From: Ahniella affigens
Lineage (GTDB): Bacteria; Pseudomonadota; Gammaproteobacteria; Xanthomonadales; Ahniellaceae
Length of the DNA: 64,000 nucleotides
Assembly: GCF_003015185.1 (NCBI RefSeq)
Contig: NZ_CP027860.1
Coordinates: forward strand, 124,001 to 188,000
Reading direction: 5' to 3'
The notes beneath the pieces are model-generated. The model was given only the letters and a program-made list of their open reading frames with translations. It had not been told where the DNA came from and ran no database searches. Each line of letters begins with the position of its first letter. The stretch's first letter is position 1. Positions 9,258-18,765 of this stretch are shown piece after piece. The position numbers and the translations under genes are program-made.

Positions 9258-12200
9258 ATGAGCAGGAATCTTTTGCGCGCCAGGCGGCCGCTCGGAATGG
9301 CGGTCTTTGCGGCTTTGGCGGGCGTCACCGTTGCAGCGTCCTGGGTGTCGAGCCCGGCCAGCGCCTGGAATATCAACGCTGCGCCAGCGCGCAACGTCGG
9401 CGCCGTCAATTCGGCCGAAAGCGACATCGTCACGATGGCGGATGGTCGCATTCAGGTATTCGTCGAGCTGAGCGAGCCGGCAGCGGCGGCGGTCTACGCC
9501 GAAGCGCTCAACAATCCGCGGGTCTCGCGCGAGCAGGCCCGTGCTAATGCGGTGGCTGCCGGGCGCAGTCAGGTCAACAAGAATCTCGCTGCCTTGGCAC
9601 GTTTGTCCAGCGCTTTGAGCGCTTTCAACGTGCAAGAGGTCTATCGGGTCGAGCGCGTGCTGAACGGTATCTCGGTGTTTGCCGACAAGAGTCAGATCAG
9701 TGCGATGGCGAAGATCGCGGGCGTCAAGCGCGTGATCCCAATTGAGCGGGAATACCCAACCAGTTCACAGAGCGTGCCTTTGATCGGTACGCCGAACGTC
9801 TGGGCCAATACCATCGGCTTGCCTGCGGGTGCTGATGGTACGGGCATCCGGATTGGCGTCATCGACACGGGTGTCGACTACCTGCATCCGAATCTCGGCG
9901 GCACCGGTACCGCGGCCGCGGACTACAACACCGAGCGGAGCAACACGACCGGCTTTACGACCGTCGGCCTGTTTCCAACTGCGAAAGTCGTCGGCGGCGC
10001 CGATTTCGCGGGCGATGCCTACACGGGCTCCAATGCGCCCGTGCCCGATGTCAATCCGATGGACTGCGGCGGTCACGGCAGTCATGTGTCGGGTACGGCG
10101 GCAGGCTTGGGCATGACGGCAGCCAACGCCACGTTCGCAGGTCCCTATGATGCCAATCTGTCGACCTATTCGGGGCTGGCGATTGCCCCGGGTACCGCGC
10201 CCAAGGCTTCCCTTTACGGCCTTCGCGTATTTGGCTGCTTTGGCAGTACCGGCTTGACCGTCAGCGCGATCAACTGGGCCATGGACCCGAACGGTGACTC
10301 GGACTTCTCCGACCACCTCGACGTGATCAACATGTCGCTCGGCTCATCGTTCGGCAGCCCTGGCAATGCCAGTTCGCTCGCCGCCGACAATGCGGCGGCT
10401 GCGGGGGTCATCGTGGTTGCGTCGGCAGGCAATTCCGGCGACACCTTCTTCATCAGCGGCTCGCCCGGCGCGGGTTCGCGCGTGATCGCGACTGCGGCCA
10501 CGCTCGACGGCAATGAAGTGGCGCCAATCGTGCAAGTCAATGCCCCGGCCGGCATCGTGGGTAATTACTTCGCCGGGAGCGCCAGCTTTGGCGCAGCATT
10601 GACTGCCAGCGGCACACCGCCTGGACCGCAGTCTGTGGTGATTGCGCTCGATCCCGCAGATGGCGCTGGTCCGCTGACGACTGATGGCTGCTCCGCCCTG
10701 ACCAACGCAGCCGCTGTTGTCGGCAAGATTGCGTTGATTGATCGCGGTACCTGCGGATTCACCGTCAAGGTCAAGAATGCTCAAAATGCCGGGGCCGTGG
10801 CGGTGATCATCGCTGACAACGTGCCCGGAACACCGCCGCCAGGTTTGGGCGGCGCCGATGCCACGATCACCATCCCTTCTGTGCGAGTGACCTTGGCAGA
10901 CGCGAATACGTTCAAGGCCAATATTGCGACGTTGAATGTCACACTGCTCGGACCGAACGGTGGCGACACGGCGGCGAGCTTCACCTCGCGCGGCCCGCGC
11001 CGCATGGGTAACACCGGCATCCTGCGTCTGAAGCCCGACATCGCCGCGCCGGGCGTCAATATCGTCTCGATGCAAACGGGCAACACGTGTTTGACGCAGA
11101 CCAGTGGGTCGTTCAGTTGCACAGGGGTCGCCGACCCCTCCGGAACGCAAGTTGCCAGCCGGACATTGACTTTGAACGGCACCTCGATGGCCAGCCCGCA
11201 TATCGCCGGCATCATGGCCTTGCTGCGCCAGCTCAATCCAACCTGGACGGTCGAAGAGCTGAAGGCCCTGGTCATGAACTACGCGACCCAGGATGTCACG
11301 CAATTCGGCGGTGGCGCCGGGCCGCGCTACAACCTCTCGCGCATTGGCGCTGGCCGTACGCTGCCAGCCAAATCGGCAGCCGGTAAAGTCGTAGCGTTCA
11401 ATGCTGATGACACCGGTTTGGTCAGTGTCACTTTTACGCCGGAAGTAGCCAGCACCGTGACCGAGATCAAAAAGGTTCACGTGGTCAACAAGGGCAGCAC
11501 CAGTCAGACCTTTGACCTGACCTTCGATACTGTGGTCGACGCACCGGGCGTCAGCTTCAGCCTGCCGGGCGGCAATACCGTGACGGTTCCGGCGGGCCAG
11601 ACCGTCGACATCGATGTGCAGATGTCGGCCGATGCGACGCTGATGGACCACACCCGTGACCCAAGCCTGTTCGCCACTCAGGGTGTGCAGAACAACTACG
11701 GTGATCAGCCGCGCAGCTTCTTGACCGAAGAAAGCGCGTATCTGAATTTCCGTCAGGCCTCGACCACCCAGTTCCGCCTGCCTTTGTATATGGCGAACCG
11801 CCCGGCCTCGACCATGTCGGCCCCGGATACGATCACCACGGGCGGTGCGCCGACAGGCTCGACCACGATCCCGCTCAGTGGCACCGGTGTTTGCACCGGC
11901 ACGCTGGCCGCCGGCCCGACCTGTACCGGTACCTTCCCGACCGACTCGGTGTCCCTGGTGTCGCCGTTCGAACTGGGCGTCGTTAGCGCACGCAATCCAA
12001 CCAGTGCGCCGGACTATGCCGATATCCGTTATGTCGGCACGAGCTACTACCAAGCGGCCGGAGCACCGAGTCTGACCAATGACTTGGTCATGTTCGGCAT
12101 CGCGAGCTGGGGTGACTGGTCGACGATGAGCGACGTGGCTTTTGGCGTGTGCGTCGACAACAATACCGATGGCGTCTACGACAAGATCCTCTACAACGTC

Positions 12201-15200
12201 AATCCAAGCATCTTTGTCGCCGGCTCCCAGCCTCAAGACACATTCGTGCGTGTCGTTCAAGACGCTGGCACGGGTGGTTTCTCCATCCTTGGTCTCGGAT
12301 CTCCAGTGAATCTCGTTGGACCGAATGTGCTCGACACGGCCACGCACCAGAACAATGTGCTGATGCTGGCGGCAAGCCCGAGTACGCTCGGATTTGCGTC
12401 GACCGCCGTGACCTCGTTCCGATACAAGGTCGTCGCCTGTCCGGGTAACTCTGGTTGTGCGCGTACCACCACGGGCGATCGTTGCTCGCCAGCCAGCTCG
12501 GCCGTCTTCGACGCCGAGAATGGTCCATTCACCTACAACTGGGCTGCCCAGGGCGTGAATTTTGGCGGCAACTTCCTCGACGAAGACCTGAACGGCAACA
12601 CGCTGCCGGTCAGCTGGAACACGGCCAACCTGACTGCCAACGGCAGCAAAGGCGCGCTGCTGCTGCATCATTTCAACAAGTCCGGTACCCGCGCCGAAGT
12701 GGTGGCATTGGATACCGCGCAGCGTGCGGATATGGCGATCAGTCAGAGTTTCTCGTCGGCCACGCCAGCCTTTGGCAGCACGGTCACCTTGACCTTGACC
12801 GCGACCAACAATGGTCCGAACGATGTCACCGGCGTTGCCGTGACCGACATTCTGCCGGTTGGCCTCACGTACCTGTCTGACAACGGTGCCGGTGCGTTCT
12901 CGAACGCCACCGCCACGTGGACGATCCCCGGCACACTGACCAATGGCGCCAGCGCGACACTGGAGATTCAAGCTCGCGTCGATTCGACCGATCAGCAATG
13001 CAACACGGCCTCGATCGGCAGCACGGCTTTGGTCGACACCAATCCAAGCAACGACATCAACAAGGCCTGTGTGTTGGCACCGCGCTCATCAGATCTTGCG
13101 CTCAGTATGTCGGTTAGCAGCCCAACGGTTCTGGTCGGTTCGCCGGTTACCTATTCGCTGCAGGTGCGCAACACGGGTGCCGATTCGGCCTACAGCCTGA
13201 ATGTGCTGGAGAACTTCCCGTCATTCCCAGCGCTGGATCCGACCACGTTCACAGCCTCGCAGGGTGTATACGCGCCAGCGACTGGTGTCTGGAATCTGGC
13301 GACCTTGGGGAATGGTGCGACGGCAACGCTGGACATCACGCTGAACGCGCCGAACATGGCGGGCACCTTGGCCAATCAAGGTGCGGCGGCCTCGGCCAAC
13401 AATGATCCGAACACGGCCAACAACACGGCTTCTGCCAGTACCACAGTGCTGTCACCGGCCGACGTGAGTTCGACCTTGGTCGCCGTTGGACCGTTCGTCA
13501 TCGGCAATGCGATCGGCTACACAGCGACCATCACCAATAGCGGGACATTTGACCAGCAGGACAATCCGGGCAGTGAGTACACGCTCGTGCTGCCTGCGGG
13601 CTTGACCCTCGTGTCGGCGACCGCCACCTCGGGCACAGCGGTGGCCACCATTGGCACCGGCACCGTGGATTGGAACGGTGTAGTCGCTGCGGGTAGCTCG
13701 GTCACGGTGACGATCAACGCGGCCTTTGGCGTCGGTACGACACCAGGCACTATTTTTAGCGCCCAAGCCACGGCCAACGTTGATCTCGATGGCGAAGGCA
13801 CCAATGAAACCAGCCGTTTGAGTGACGACCCGGCCGTGGGGGGCGCCAGCGACCCGACCGCGTTTACGGCCGTATCGCCAGCGACGATCAGTGGCACCAA
13901 GACCCGGTCTGGCTCGATCAATCCGAACGGCACCATGACCTACACGGTTGTCCTAAGCAACAGTGGCATCGGGGCACAATTCGACAATCCTGGCGATGAG
14001 TTCACCGATGTGCTGCCGTCGAGCCTGACGCTGACTTCGGCCTCGGCTACTGCTGGCACCGCCAGCACTGCCGGCAACACGGTCAGTTGGAATGGCAGCA
14101 TTAGTGCAGGTGGTTCGGTAACGATTACGATCAACGCCACGATCGGCGCCAACACCGGGCTCACGGTCATTTCCAACCAGGGCACGATCAGGTATGACAA
14201 CGATGGCGACGGCAACAGCGAAGCCACTGGCGTGACCGATGACCCAGCCATCGGCGGCGTGAGCGACCCGACCGATTTCTTTGTGCGCTCGCCAGCCACG
14301 ATTGGCGGCAGCAAATCCGTGAGCGGCGATTACTACCCGGGCGGCACGGTGACCTATACGATCACCTTGACCAATGTTGGCCTCTACACGCAATTCGACA
14401 ATCCAACCGACGAATTCATCGACGTTTTGCCATCCGCATTGACCTTGGTTTCGGCAACCGCTTCGAGTGGCACCGCGGTGGCGTCCGTCGGGACGAATAC
14501 GGTGACCTGGAACGGCAGTATTCCGACGGTCAGCCAAGTGACGATCACGATTACGGCAACCATCAATGCTGGCACGCCACCTGGTCCCATCTCAAACCAG
14601 GGCACGGTGCAATCTGACGTGAGCGGCATTGGCAGCAACACGCTGACCTTGCTCACCGATGACCCGGCTGTGGGTGGGCCGGTCAGTCCGACCACCTTCA
14701 TGGTCGCAGGTCCAGCCGATGTGAGTGGCACCAAGACCGTCAACGGCGCGTTCATGGTTGGCGGGCAAATCACGTACACCATTGTGTTGACCAACTCGGG
14801 TGCTGGGGCGCAGGCAGATAATGCCGGCAGCGAATTTGTCGATTTGCTACCTGCTGGTGTATCGCTGACTTCGGCATCGGCCACCAGTGGCATTGCAACC
14901 GCGGACATCGGTGCCAATTCCGTGATTTGGAACGGCAGTATCGCGACCGGCACCTCGGTCACGATCACGATCCAGGGCACGATCAACGGTTCGGCCGCGG
15001 GGACTCAGGTCATCAATCAGGGTCAGATCAACTATGACGCGCTTGGTAATGGCACCAACAATGCGCAGCGCCTGACTGACGACCCAGGTGCCGGTGGCAG
15101 TGCAGATCCGACGGCGTTCACGGCCGCGGCGGTAACCATCTCGACCCTAAGCCCGGCGATGCTCGCGACATTGGCCTTGCTGATCTTGGGATTGAGTGGG

Positions 15201-15227
15201 ATGGCGCTGCGGCGACAGCGCGCCTAA
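9258..15227 (+). CDS. Secreted S8 subtilase with PA domain, DUF11 repeats and IPTL-CTERM-like tail
   Basis: 1989 residues from ATG 9258 (GGAGAAGGG just upstream; signal peptide MSRNLLRARR... ending SSPASA). An inhibitor-I9-like propeptide covers about 60-165. The catalytic triad is visible: Asp203 in VIDTGVD, His273 in GGHGSHVSG and Ser643 in NGTSMASPH. A PA domain is inserted at about 430-550. After an Fn3-like region and about 300 residues without a clear family, two DUF11 domains (from about 1155) lead into four tandem copies of a roughly 140-residue DUF11-like module. The end, ISTLSPAMLATLALLILG... plus a basic RRQRA, is an IPTL-CTERM-type sorting tail: small motif, membrane helix, basic cluster. 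It is most likely exported, autoprocessed and sorted to the surface. The long minus-strand frame over 10344-12998 is a shadow. Confidence 0.93.
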   Translation: MSRNLLRARRPLGMAVFAALAGVTVAASWVSSPASAWNINAAPARNVGAVNSAESDIVTMADGRIQVFVELSEPAAAAVYAEALNNPRVSREQARANAVAAGRSQVNKNLAALARLSSALSAFNVQEVYRVERVLNGISVFADKSQISAMAKIAGVKRVIPIEREYPTSSQSVPLIGTPNVWANTIGLPAGADGTGIRIGVIDTGVDYLHPNLGGTGTAAADYNTERSNTTGFTTVGLFPTAKVVGGADFAGDAYTGSNAPVPDVNPMDCGGHGSHVSGTAAGLGMTAANATFAGPYDANLSTYSGLAIAPGTAPKASLYGLRVFGCFGSTGLTVSAINWAMDPNGDSDFSDHLDVINMSLGSSFGSPGNASSLAADNAAAAGVIVVASAGNSGDTFFISGSPGAGSRVIATAATLDGNEVAPIVQVNAPAGIVGNYFAGSASFGAALTASGTPPGPQSVVIALDPADGAGPLTTDGCSALTNAAAVVGKIALIDRGTCGFTVKVKNAQNAGAVAVIIADNVPGTPPPGLGGADATITIPSVRVTLADANTFKANIATLNVTLLGPNGGDTAASFTSRGPRRMGNTGILRLKPDIAAPGVNIVSMQTGNTCLTQTSGSFSCTGVADPSGTQVASRTLTLNGTSMASPHIAGIMALLRQLNPTWTVEELKALVMNYATQDVTQFGGGAGPRYNLSRIGAGRTLPAKSAAGKVVAFNADDTGLVSVTFTPEVASTVTEIKKVHVVNKGSTSQTFDLTFDTVVDAPGVSFSLPGGNTVTVPAGQTVDIDVQMSADATLMDHTRDPSLFATQGVQNNYGDQPRSFLTEESAYLNFRQASTTQFRLPLYMANRPASTMSAPDTITTGGAPTGSTTIPLSGTGVCTGTLAAGPTCTGTFPTDSVSLVSPFELGVVSARNPTSAPDYADIRYVGTSYYQAAGAPSLTNDLVMFGIASWGDWSTMSDVAFGVCVDNNTDGVYDKILYNVNPSIFVAGSQPQDTFVRVVQDAGTGGFSILGLGSPVNLVGPNVLDTATHQNNVLMLAASPSTLGFASTAVTSFRYKVVACPGNSGCARTTTGDRCSPASSAVFDAENGPFTYNWAAQGVNFGGNFLDEDLNGNTLPVSWNTANLTANGSKGALLLHHFNKSGTRAEVVALDTAQRADMAISQSFSSATPAFGSTVTLTLTATNNGPNDVTGVAVTDILPVGLTYLSDNGAGAFSNATATWTIPGTLTNGASATLEIQARVDSTDQQCNTASIGSTALVDTNPSNDINKACVLAPRSSDLALSMSVSSPTVLVGSPVTYSLQVRNTGADSAYSLNVLENFPSFPALDPTTFTASQGVYAPATGVWNLATLGNGATATLDITLNAPNMAGTLANQGAAASANNDPNTANNTASASTTVLSPADVSSTLVAVGPFVIGNAIGYTATITNSGTFDQQDNPGSEYTLVLPAGLTLVSATATSGTAVATIGTGTVDWNGVVAAGSSVTVTINAAFGVGTTPGTIFSAQATANVDLDGEGTNETSRLSDDPAVGGASDPTAFTAVSPATISGTKTRSGSINPNGTMTYTVVLSNSGIGAQFDNPGDEFTDVLPSSLTLTSASATAGTASTAGNTVSWNGSISAGGSVTITINATIGANTGLTVISNQGTIRYDNDGDGNSEATGVTDDPAIGGVSDPTDFFVRSPATIGGSKSVSGDYYPGGTVTYTITLTNVGLYTQFDNPTDEFIDVLPSALTLVSATASSGTAVASVGTNTVTWNGSIPTVSQVTITITATINAGTPPGPISNQGTVQSDVSGIGSNTLTLLTDDPAVGGPVSPTTFMVAGPADVSGTKTVNGAFMVGGQITYTIVLTNSGAGAQADNAGSEFVDLLPAGVSLTSASATSGIATADIGANSVIWNGSIATGTSVTITIQGTINGSAAGTQVINQGQINYDALGNGTNNAQRLTDDPGAGGSADPTAFTAAAVTISTLSPAMLATLALLILGLSGMALRRQRA
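13452..15131 (+). repeat. Four tandem DUF11-like coding repeats
   Basis: Four copies of about 420 bp each begin near 13452, 13872, 14290 and 14709 inside the subtilase. Each runs from a S-x-T-K-type strand through a TYT-x-x-L-x-N-S-G segment, a DNPG-x-EF-x-D-x-LP segment and VTITI, and ends DDPA-x-GG-x-SDPT-x-F. They are diverged at DNA level, so they are domain repeats rather than a recent expansion. Confidence 0.85.
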
Positions 15228-15235
15228 CGCCAACT

Positions 15236-15278
15236 CCGAAACCAGTCACCACCGCCGTGGTGACTGGTTCGGTAGTTT
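15236..15278 (+). terminator. Terminator hairpin between convergent genes
   Basis: CCGAAACCAGTCACCAC (15236-15252) pairs with GTGGTGACTGGTTCGG (15257-15272) around a 4-nt loop with a single bulged A. A weak T-rich tail (TAGTTTG) follows. It lies 8 bases after the subtilase stop and about 90 bases from the end of the convergent AAA+ gene, so it could serve both strands. Confidence 0.75.
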
Positions 15279-15362
15279 GATTGCGAAGCGCCTCGCTCTG
15301 ATGGACGAGGACCAAACCGATAGCCGCGGCGGCTCATCAGAAGTTCGCCAGCAATGCGGCAC

Positions 15363-16841
15363 TCAGTCTGCCGGCACCGTTCGTGAGGTCGCCCACTCGC
15401 GCAAGCCTTCCACTTGTTCCGCCATCAGCACCGATAGTGGCTTGGTGTGGCGGAGTTCGGTCAGCAAATGTTCCTGCGATAGCGGCAGACCTTCCGCATG
15501 CGCCGCGTACAGTGCGGCGACGATCGCTTGCTCGATTTCGGCGCCGGAAAAGCCCTTGCTGGCATCGATCAACGTGGTCAATTCAAACTCCTGCCAATCC
15601 AGATCGCGCTTGTCGAAATGAATGCGGAAGATTTCGTTGCGCGCCGCCTCGGCAGGCAGATCGATAAAGAAGATTTCGTCGAATCGGCCTTTGCGCAGCA
15701 GCTCTGGCGGCAGACGCGACACGTCGTTGGCAGTCGCGACGACAAATACTGGCTTCTTGCGTTCAGCCATCCACGTCAACAACGTGCCGAGCACGCGCTT
15801 GGAGACGCCATCGTCACTGTCGGAGGTGGCCAATCCCTTCTCGATTTCATCGCACCAGAGTACGCACGGTGACAAGGCCTCGGCATTGGTCAGCGACTGT
15901 CTGAGGTTGCGCTCGGTCTCGCCATGATACTTGTTGTAGAGCGCGCCAAAATCGAGTCGCACCAAAGGCACCCCAAAACTACCTGCCACGGCCTTGGCGG
16001 CCAATGATTTGCCGCAGCCTTGCACACCGAGCAGCAGCATGCCTTTCGGTGGGTCTAGTCCGGGTGATTTCACATCGCCGGTAAACACCGCGCGGCGCAA
16101 CTCGACCCAGCGCTTCATCCGTCCGAGGCCCGCGACATCCGCAAACGCAGCGGTATCAAATTCAAAGTGCAGCAACCCTTCGCGGTTCAGCATCTCGAAC
16201 TTCAATTTGGCGAGCTCGGGCAGATCGCTCTTGCCGATGGCGCCATCGCGGAAGATCAATTGCCGCCCGATGGTCCGTGCGTCTGCGAGCTTCAGGCCAA
16301 CCAAATTGCGGACAATCAGTTTGAACGCTTCGGGGTCGACCGTGACGCGCTTGCCGCCGTGCTCACGTGAATACAGAAACGCCTCGTCGCGCAGCATCTT
16401 GCCAATCGTGGCCTCGTCGGGCAATGTCAGTTGAAACCGCGTCGTATAGGGCTCGATCTCCTTCGGGATCTCCAGGTTGACGCCAATCAACACGAGCACG
16501 TGATCGGTCGCGCCCTGGCGTTCGGCCAGTTCGCGCAACATGCGTAGTGTGAACGGGTAACGCAGATACGGCGTGAAATCGCACAGCAAATAGATACCGC
16601 GCTGCGTTTGCGATTTGGCGAACTGCAGCGCGGCCGTGGCTTCCGGTGGCGTCAGCGCGCTGTCGGTGTCCATGTCCAGACGGGTTAGGCCATCGGTCAG
16701 GGACCAGCGAAACAGCGGTCGGAACACCTGTCCCACCACATGCCGAAACGTTTCCACCACGCGGGTTTCTTCGTTCGTGTCGATCGCAATGATGGGCTGA
16801 CCGGCGCGGATCAGACTGGCAAGATTCTGGACTTCAGTCAT
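15363..16841 (-). CDS. AAA+ ATPase, Ycf46-like
   Basis: 492 residues. The N-terminal half starts LIRAGQPIIAIDTNEETRVVE, typical of the Ycf46-like family of bacterial and plastid AAA proteins. The AAA module has Walker A GVQGCGKS near 270, Walker B VLWCDEIEKG near 328, a sensor segment VVATANDVSRLPPELLRKGRFDE, and a C-terminal helical lid. The role in bacteria is not settled; some homologues are linked to stress or carbon-utilisation phenotypes. It starts 7 bases after the SDR stop and is probably the last gene of a GFA-SDR-AAA unit. Confidence 0.85.
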   Translation of the reverse strand: MTEVQNLASLIRAGQPIIAIDTNEETRVVETFRHVVGQVFRPLFRWSLTDGLTRLDMDTDSALTPPEATAALQFAKSQTQRGIYLLCDFTPYLRYPFTLRMLRELAERQGATDHVLVLIGVNLEIPKEIEPYTTRFQLTLPDEATIGKMLRDEAFLYSREHGGKRVTVDPEAFKLIVRNLVGLKLADARTIGRQLIFRDGAIGKSDLPELAKLKFEMLNREGLLHFEFDTAAFADVAGLGRMKRWVELRRAVFTGDVKSPGLDPPKGMLLLGVQGCGKSLAAKAVAGSFGVPLVRLDFGALYNKYHGETERNLRQSLTNAEALSPCVLWCDEIEKGLATSDSDDGVSKRVLGTLLTWMAERKKPVFVVATANDVSRLPPELLRKGRFDEIFFIDLPAEAARNEIFRIHFDKRDLDWQEFELTTLIDASKGFSGAEIEQAIVAALYAAHAEGLPLSQEHLLTELRHTKPLSVLMAEQVEGLREWATSRTVPAD

Positions 16842-16848
16842 GGCGCAC

Positions 16849-17667
16849 TCAGTCGAGGAACAGGTCGGGCGTCAGCGGCGACAGAGGATCGACGGCATAG
16901 CCGCTGAAGTCCGTGTGGCCGTGGGCGCGCAACACGTCCTCATCAATCAGGAACTGCCCGGTCTGGCTGCCTTTGGGTTGACTCAAAATGGCGTGTGCCG
17001 CGTCGGCCACGATCTCTGGCGTTCGGCAGCCGGAGAGATTGATGCCGGGAATCATGTTCAGCGCCGCCGTCTGAATCACGGTCTTTGGCCACAGCGCATT
17101 GATGTTGATGCCTTGTGATTGGAACTCGGCGGCCAGGCCAAGCGTGGCCATGCTCATGCCGTATTTGGCCATCGTGTACGCCGTATGCTGCGCAAACCAC
17201 TTGGGATTCAAATTGAGCGGCGGCGCCAACGTCAGAATATGCGGCTGCGACGATTTTAGAAGCGCTGGCAGGCACTGCTGCGCGCACAAGAACGTGCCGC
17301 GCGCGTTGACACCCATCATCAGGTCAAACCGCTTCATGGGCGTATCGAGCGCACCGCGGAGCCAGATCGCGCTCGCATTGTTGATCAGCATGTCGATCCC
17401 GCCAAACCGATCGACAGCGGCTGCTACCGCTGCCGCCACCGATTCTTCCTCGCGGATATCGCACTTGACCGCGAGCGCTTGTCCGCCAGCCGCTTCGACC
17501 GCTCGCGCAGCATCCCCGATCGTGCCAGGCAGCTTGGGATTTGGGACGTCCGACTTGGCCGCAATCACGACATTGGCGCCATCCCTGGCCGCGCGCAGCG
17601 CAATCGCCAGGCCGATGCCACGTGAGGCGCCAGTGATGAACAGGGTTTTGCCTTGCAATGAACTCAT
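16849..17667 (-). CDS. Short-chain dehydrogenase, HSDL2-like
   Basis: 272 residues. The Rossmann motif TGASRGIG is at 12-19, followed by NNAS and the catalytic YTMAKYG (Tyr and Lys near 170). The segment LAPPLNLNPKWFAQHTAYTMAKYGMSM matches the hydroxysteroid-dehydrogenase-like protein 2 subfamily (written here in the family sense, with core LNLNPKWF and YTMAKYG). An NAD(P)-dependent oxidoreductase of a lipid or acyl substrate is likely, with the substrate unknown. It is located 12 bases after the GFA stop and 7 bases before the AAA+ start. Confidence 0.88.
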   Translation of the reverse strand: MSSLQGKTLFITGASRGIGLAIALRAARDGANVVIAAKSDVPNPKLPGTIGDAARAVEAAGGQALAVKCDIREEESVAAAVAAAVDRFGGIDMLINNASAIWLRGALDTPMKRFDLMMGVNARGTFLCAQQCLPALLKSSQPHILTLAPPLNLNPKWFAQHTAYTMAKYGMSMATLGLAAEFQSQGININALWPKTVIQTAALNMIPGINLSGCRTPEIVADAAHAILSQPKGSQTGQFLIDEDVLRAHGHTDFSGYAVDPLSPLTPDLFLD

Positions 17668-17679
17668 GGAACCATCCGA

Positions 17680-18117
17680 TTATTCGATGCCCGCACGGGC
17701 CTGTTCCCAATTCTGCCCGTCATAGGGCCGAATGCGAAGCGCCTGCACCTGGCTTTGGTCCAGGCATCTTGCGTTGATGTCGACGCCGTCTGGGTGGGAA
17801 CGCGGGATGTAGAAGGATTTGATGCCGCAAGTCGCACAGAACAGGTGTCGTGCAGTGCCGGTACCAAATTGATACTCGGTTAGCGCGTCGTCGCCCTGCA
17901 ACAGCCGAAAATGCGTTTTCGGAACAATCAGATGCCACAAACCGGTCTTGATACAGATCGAACAGTTGCAGTCGAGGACCTCCAGCACTGGCGGGGCCAA
18001 AACCTCAAACCGGACCCGACCGCAGTGGCAGCCGCCTTGATGCCAGACCGATGTGTCCCCATCTTCCCCTGGTGAAAACTGCTCACGCTGCTCTGATCTG
18101 GTGCTCATGGAAGCCAT
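17680..18117 (-). CDS. GFA family (glutathione-dependent formaldehyde-activating-like) zinc protein
   Basis: 145 residues (142 if the second ATG at 18108 is used). Zinc-binding cysteines appear in the GFA pattern: GGCHCG near 33-38, DCNCSIC near 56-62 and FCATCG about 40 residues later. Proteins of this family bind zinc and some bind glutathione; enzymatic activity is proven for few. It heads a probable operon with the SDR and AAA+ genes. Its 5' end overlaps the start of the divergent DUF456 gene: the two ATG codons share the CATG at 18106-18109 if the second start is used. Confidence 0.82.
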   Translation of the reverse strand: MASMSTRSEQREQFSPGEDGDTSVWHQGGCHCGRVRFEVLAPPVLEVLDCNCSICIKTGLWHLIVPKTHFRLLQGDDALTEYQFGTGTARHLFCATCGIKSFYIPRSHPDGVDINARCLDQSQVQALRIRPYDGQNWEQARAGIE

Positions 18118-18610
18118 TCTGCTGTGGTTGTCGACCTACGGATGGTATGTCCTGGCGGGCCTCTGTGTCCTGGTCGGCATCGTGGGCACGATCCTGCCAG
18201 CGTTGCCAGGCATCGCGCTCGTTTATGTCGGTCTGCTGATTGCGGCCTGGCATAACGGTTTCGAGCGGGTCAGCATTTGGACCATGCTGGTGCTCGGCGT
18301 GCTGGTCGCTTTCGCCATGTTGGTCGACTTTCTGGCCAGCGCCTTTGGCACCAAACTCGCTGGAGCGAGTCGCTGGGCGTTCGTTGGGGCGGGTCTGGGG
18401 GTCCTGGTTGGGATCTTTTTCGGACTGCCGGGTTTGCTGATCGGCCCGTTTGTCGGTGCTGTGCTGGCCGAGGTAGCAATCACGCAAAACGTCAAACAGT
18501 CGTTGAAGGCTGGTATTGGCGCCACCCTGGGGCTATTGGCCGGCGGCCTCGCCAAGATTGCCCTGACCTTTACGATGCTCGGGTTGTTCGCCTTGGCGTG
18601 GTTGATCTAG
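18107..18610 (+). CDS. DUF456 family membrane protein
   Basis: 167 residues from ATG 18107, chosen over a GTG at 18053 because the family's hydrophobic N-terminus begins here (MEAILLWLSTYGWYVLAG). Four or five membrane segments are visible. The Gly/Pro-rich signature GTILPALPGIALVYVG and the repeated Gly-rich helices (FFGLPGLLIGPFVGAVLAE) are characteristic of DUF456. Function unknown; proteins are small inner-membrane proteins. Its start overlaps that of the divergent GFA gene, so its promoter must lie inside the GFA coding region. Confidence 0.85.
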   Translation: MEAILLWLSTYGWYVLAGLCVLVGIVGTILPALPGIALVYVGLLIAAWHNGFERVSIWTMLVLGVLVAFAMLVDFLASAFGTKLAGASRWAFVGAGLGVLVGIFFGLPGLLIGPFVGAVLAEVAITQNVKQSLKAGIGATLGLLAGGLAKIALTFTMLGLFALAWLI

Positions 18611-18765
18611 CTGGCTGCAGCGAATCGTGCATCACGGGTGCGCGCCCGCTGAATTCATCACTTGCGTGATCGATTCGCGCTTGCACCATCCCGGGCGCAA
18701 ACTGGCGGGCTGGTGTTCAGCAGTTGGTGTCGGGTTGCGACGTTGTCTGGCTGAGCGTGACCGGG

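Noticed and set aside
10344-12998. 884-codon minus-strand open frame across the subtilase
   Set aside because: It lies antisense to a gene with intact triad and domains. The translation is low-complexity Arg/Gly/His text with no family features, as expected for the complement of GC-rich coding sequence.
13452-15131. Tandem repeats considered as a CRISPR-like or satellite array
   Set aside because: The period is about 420 bp and in frame, encoding DUF11-like domains; copies are diverged in DNA.
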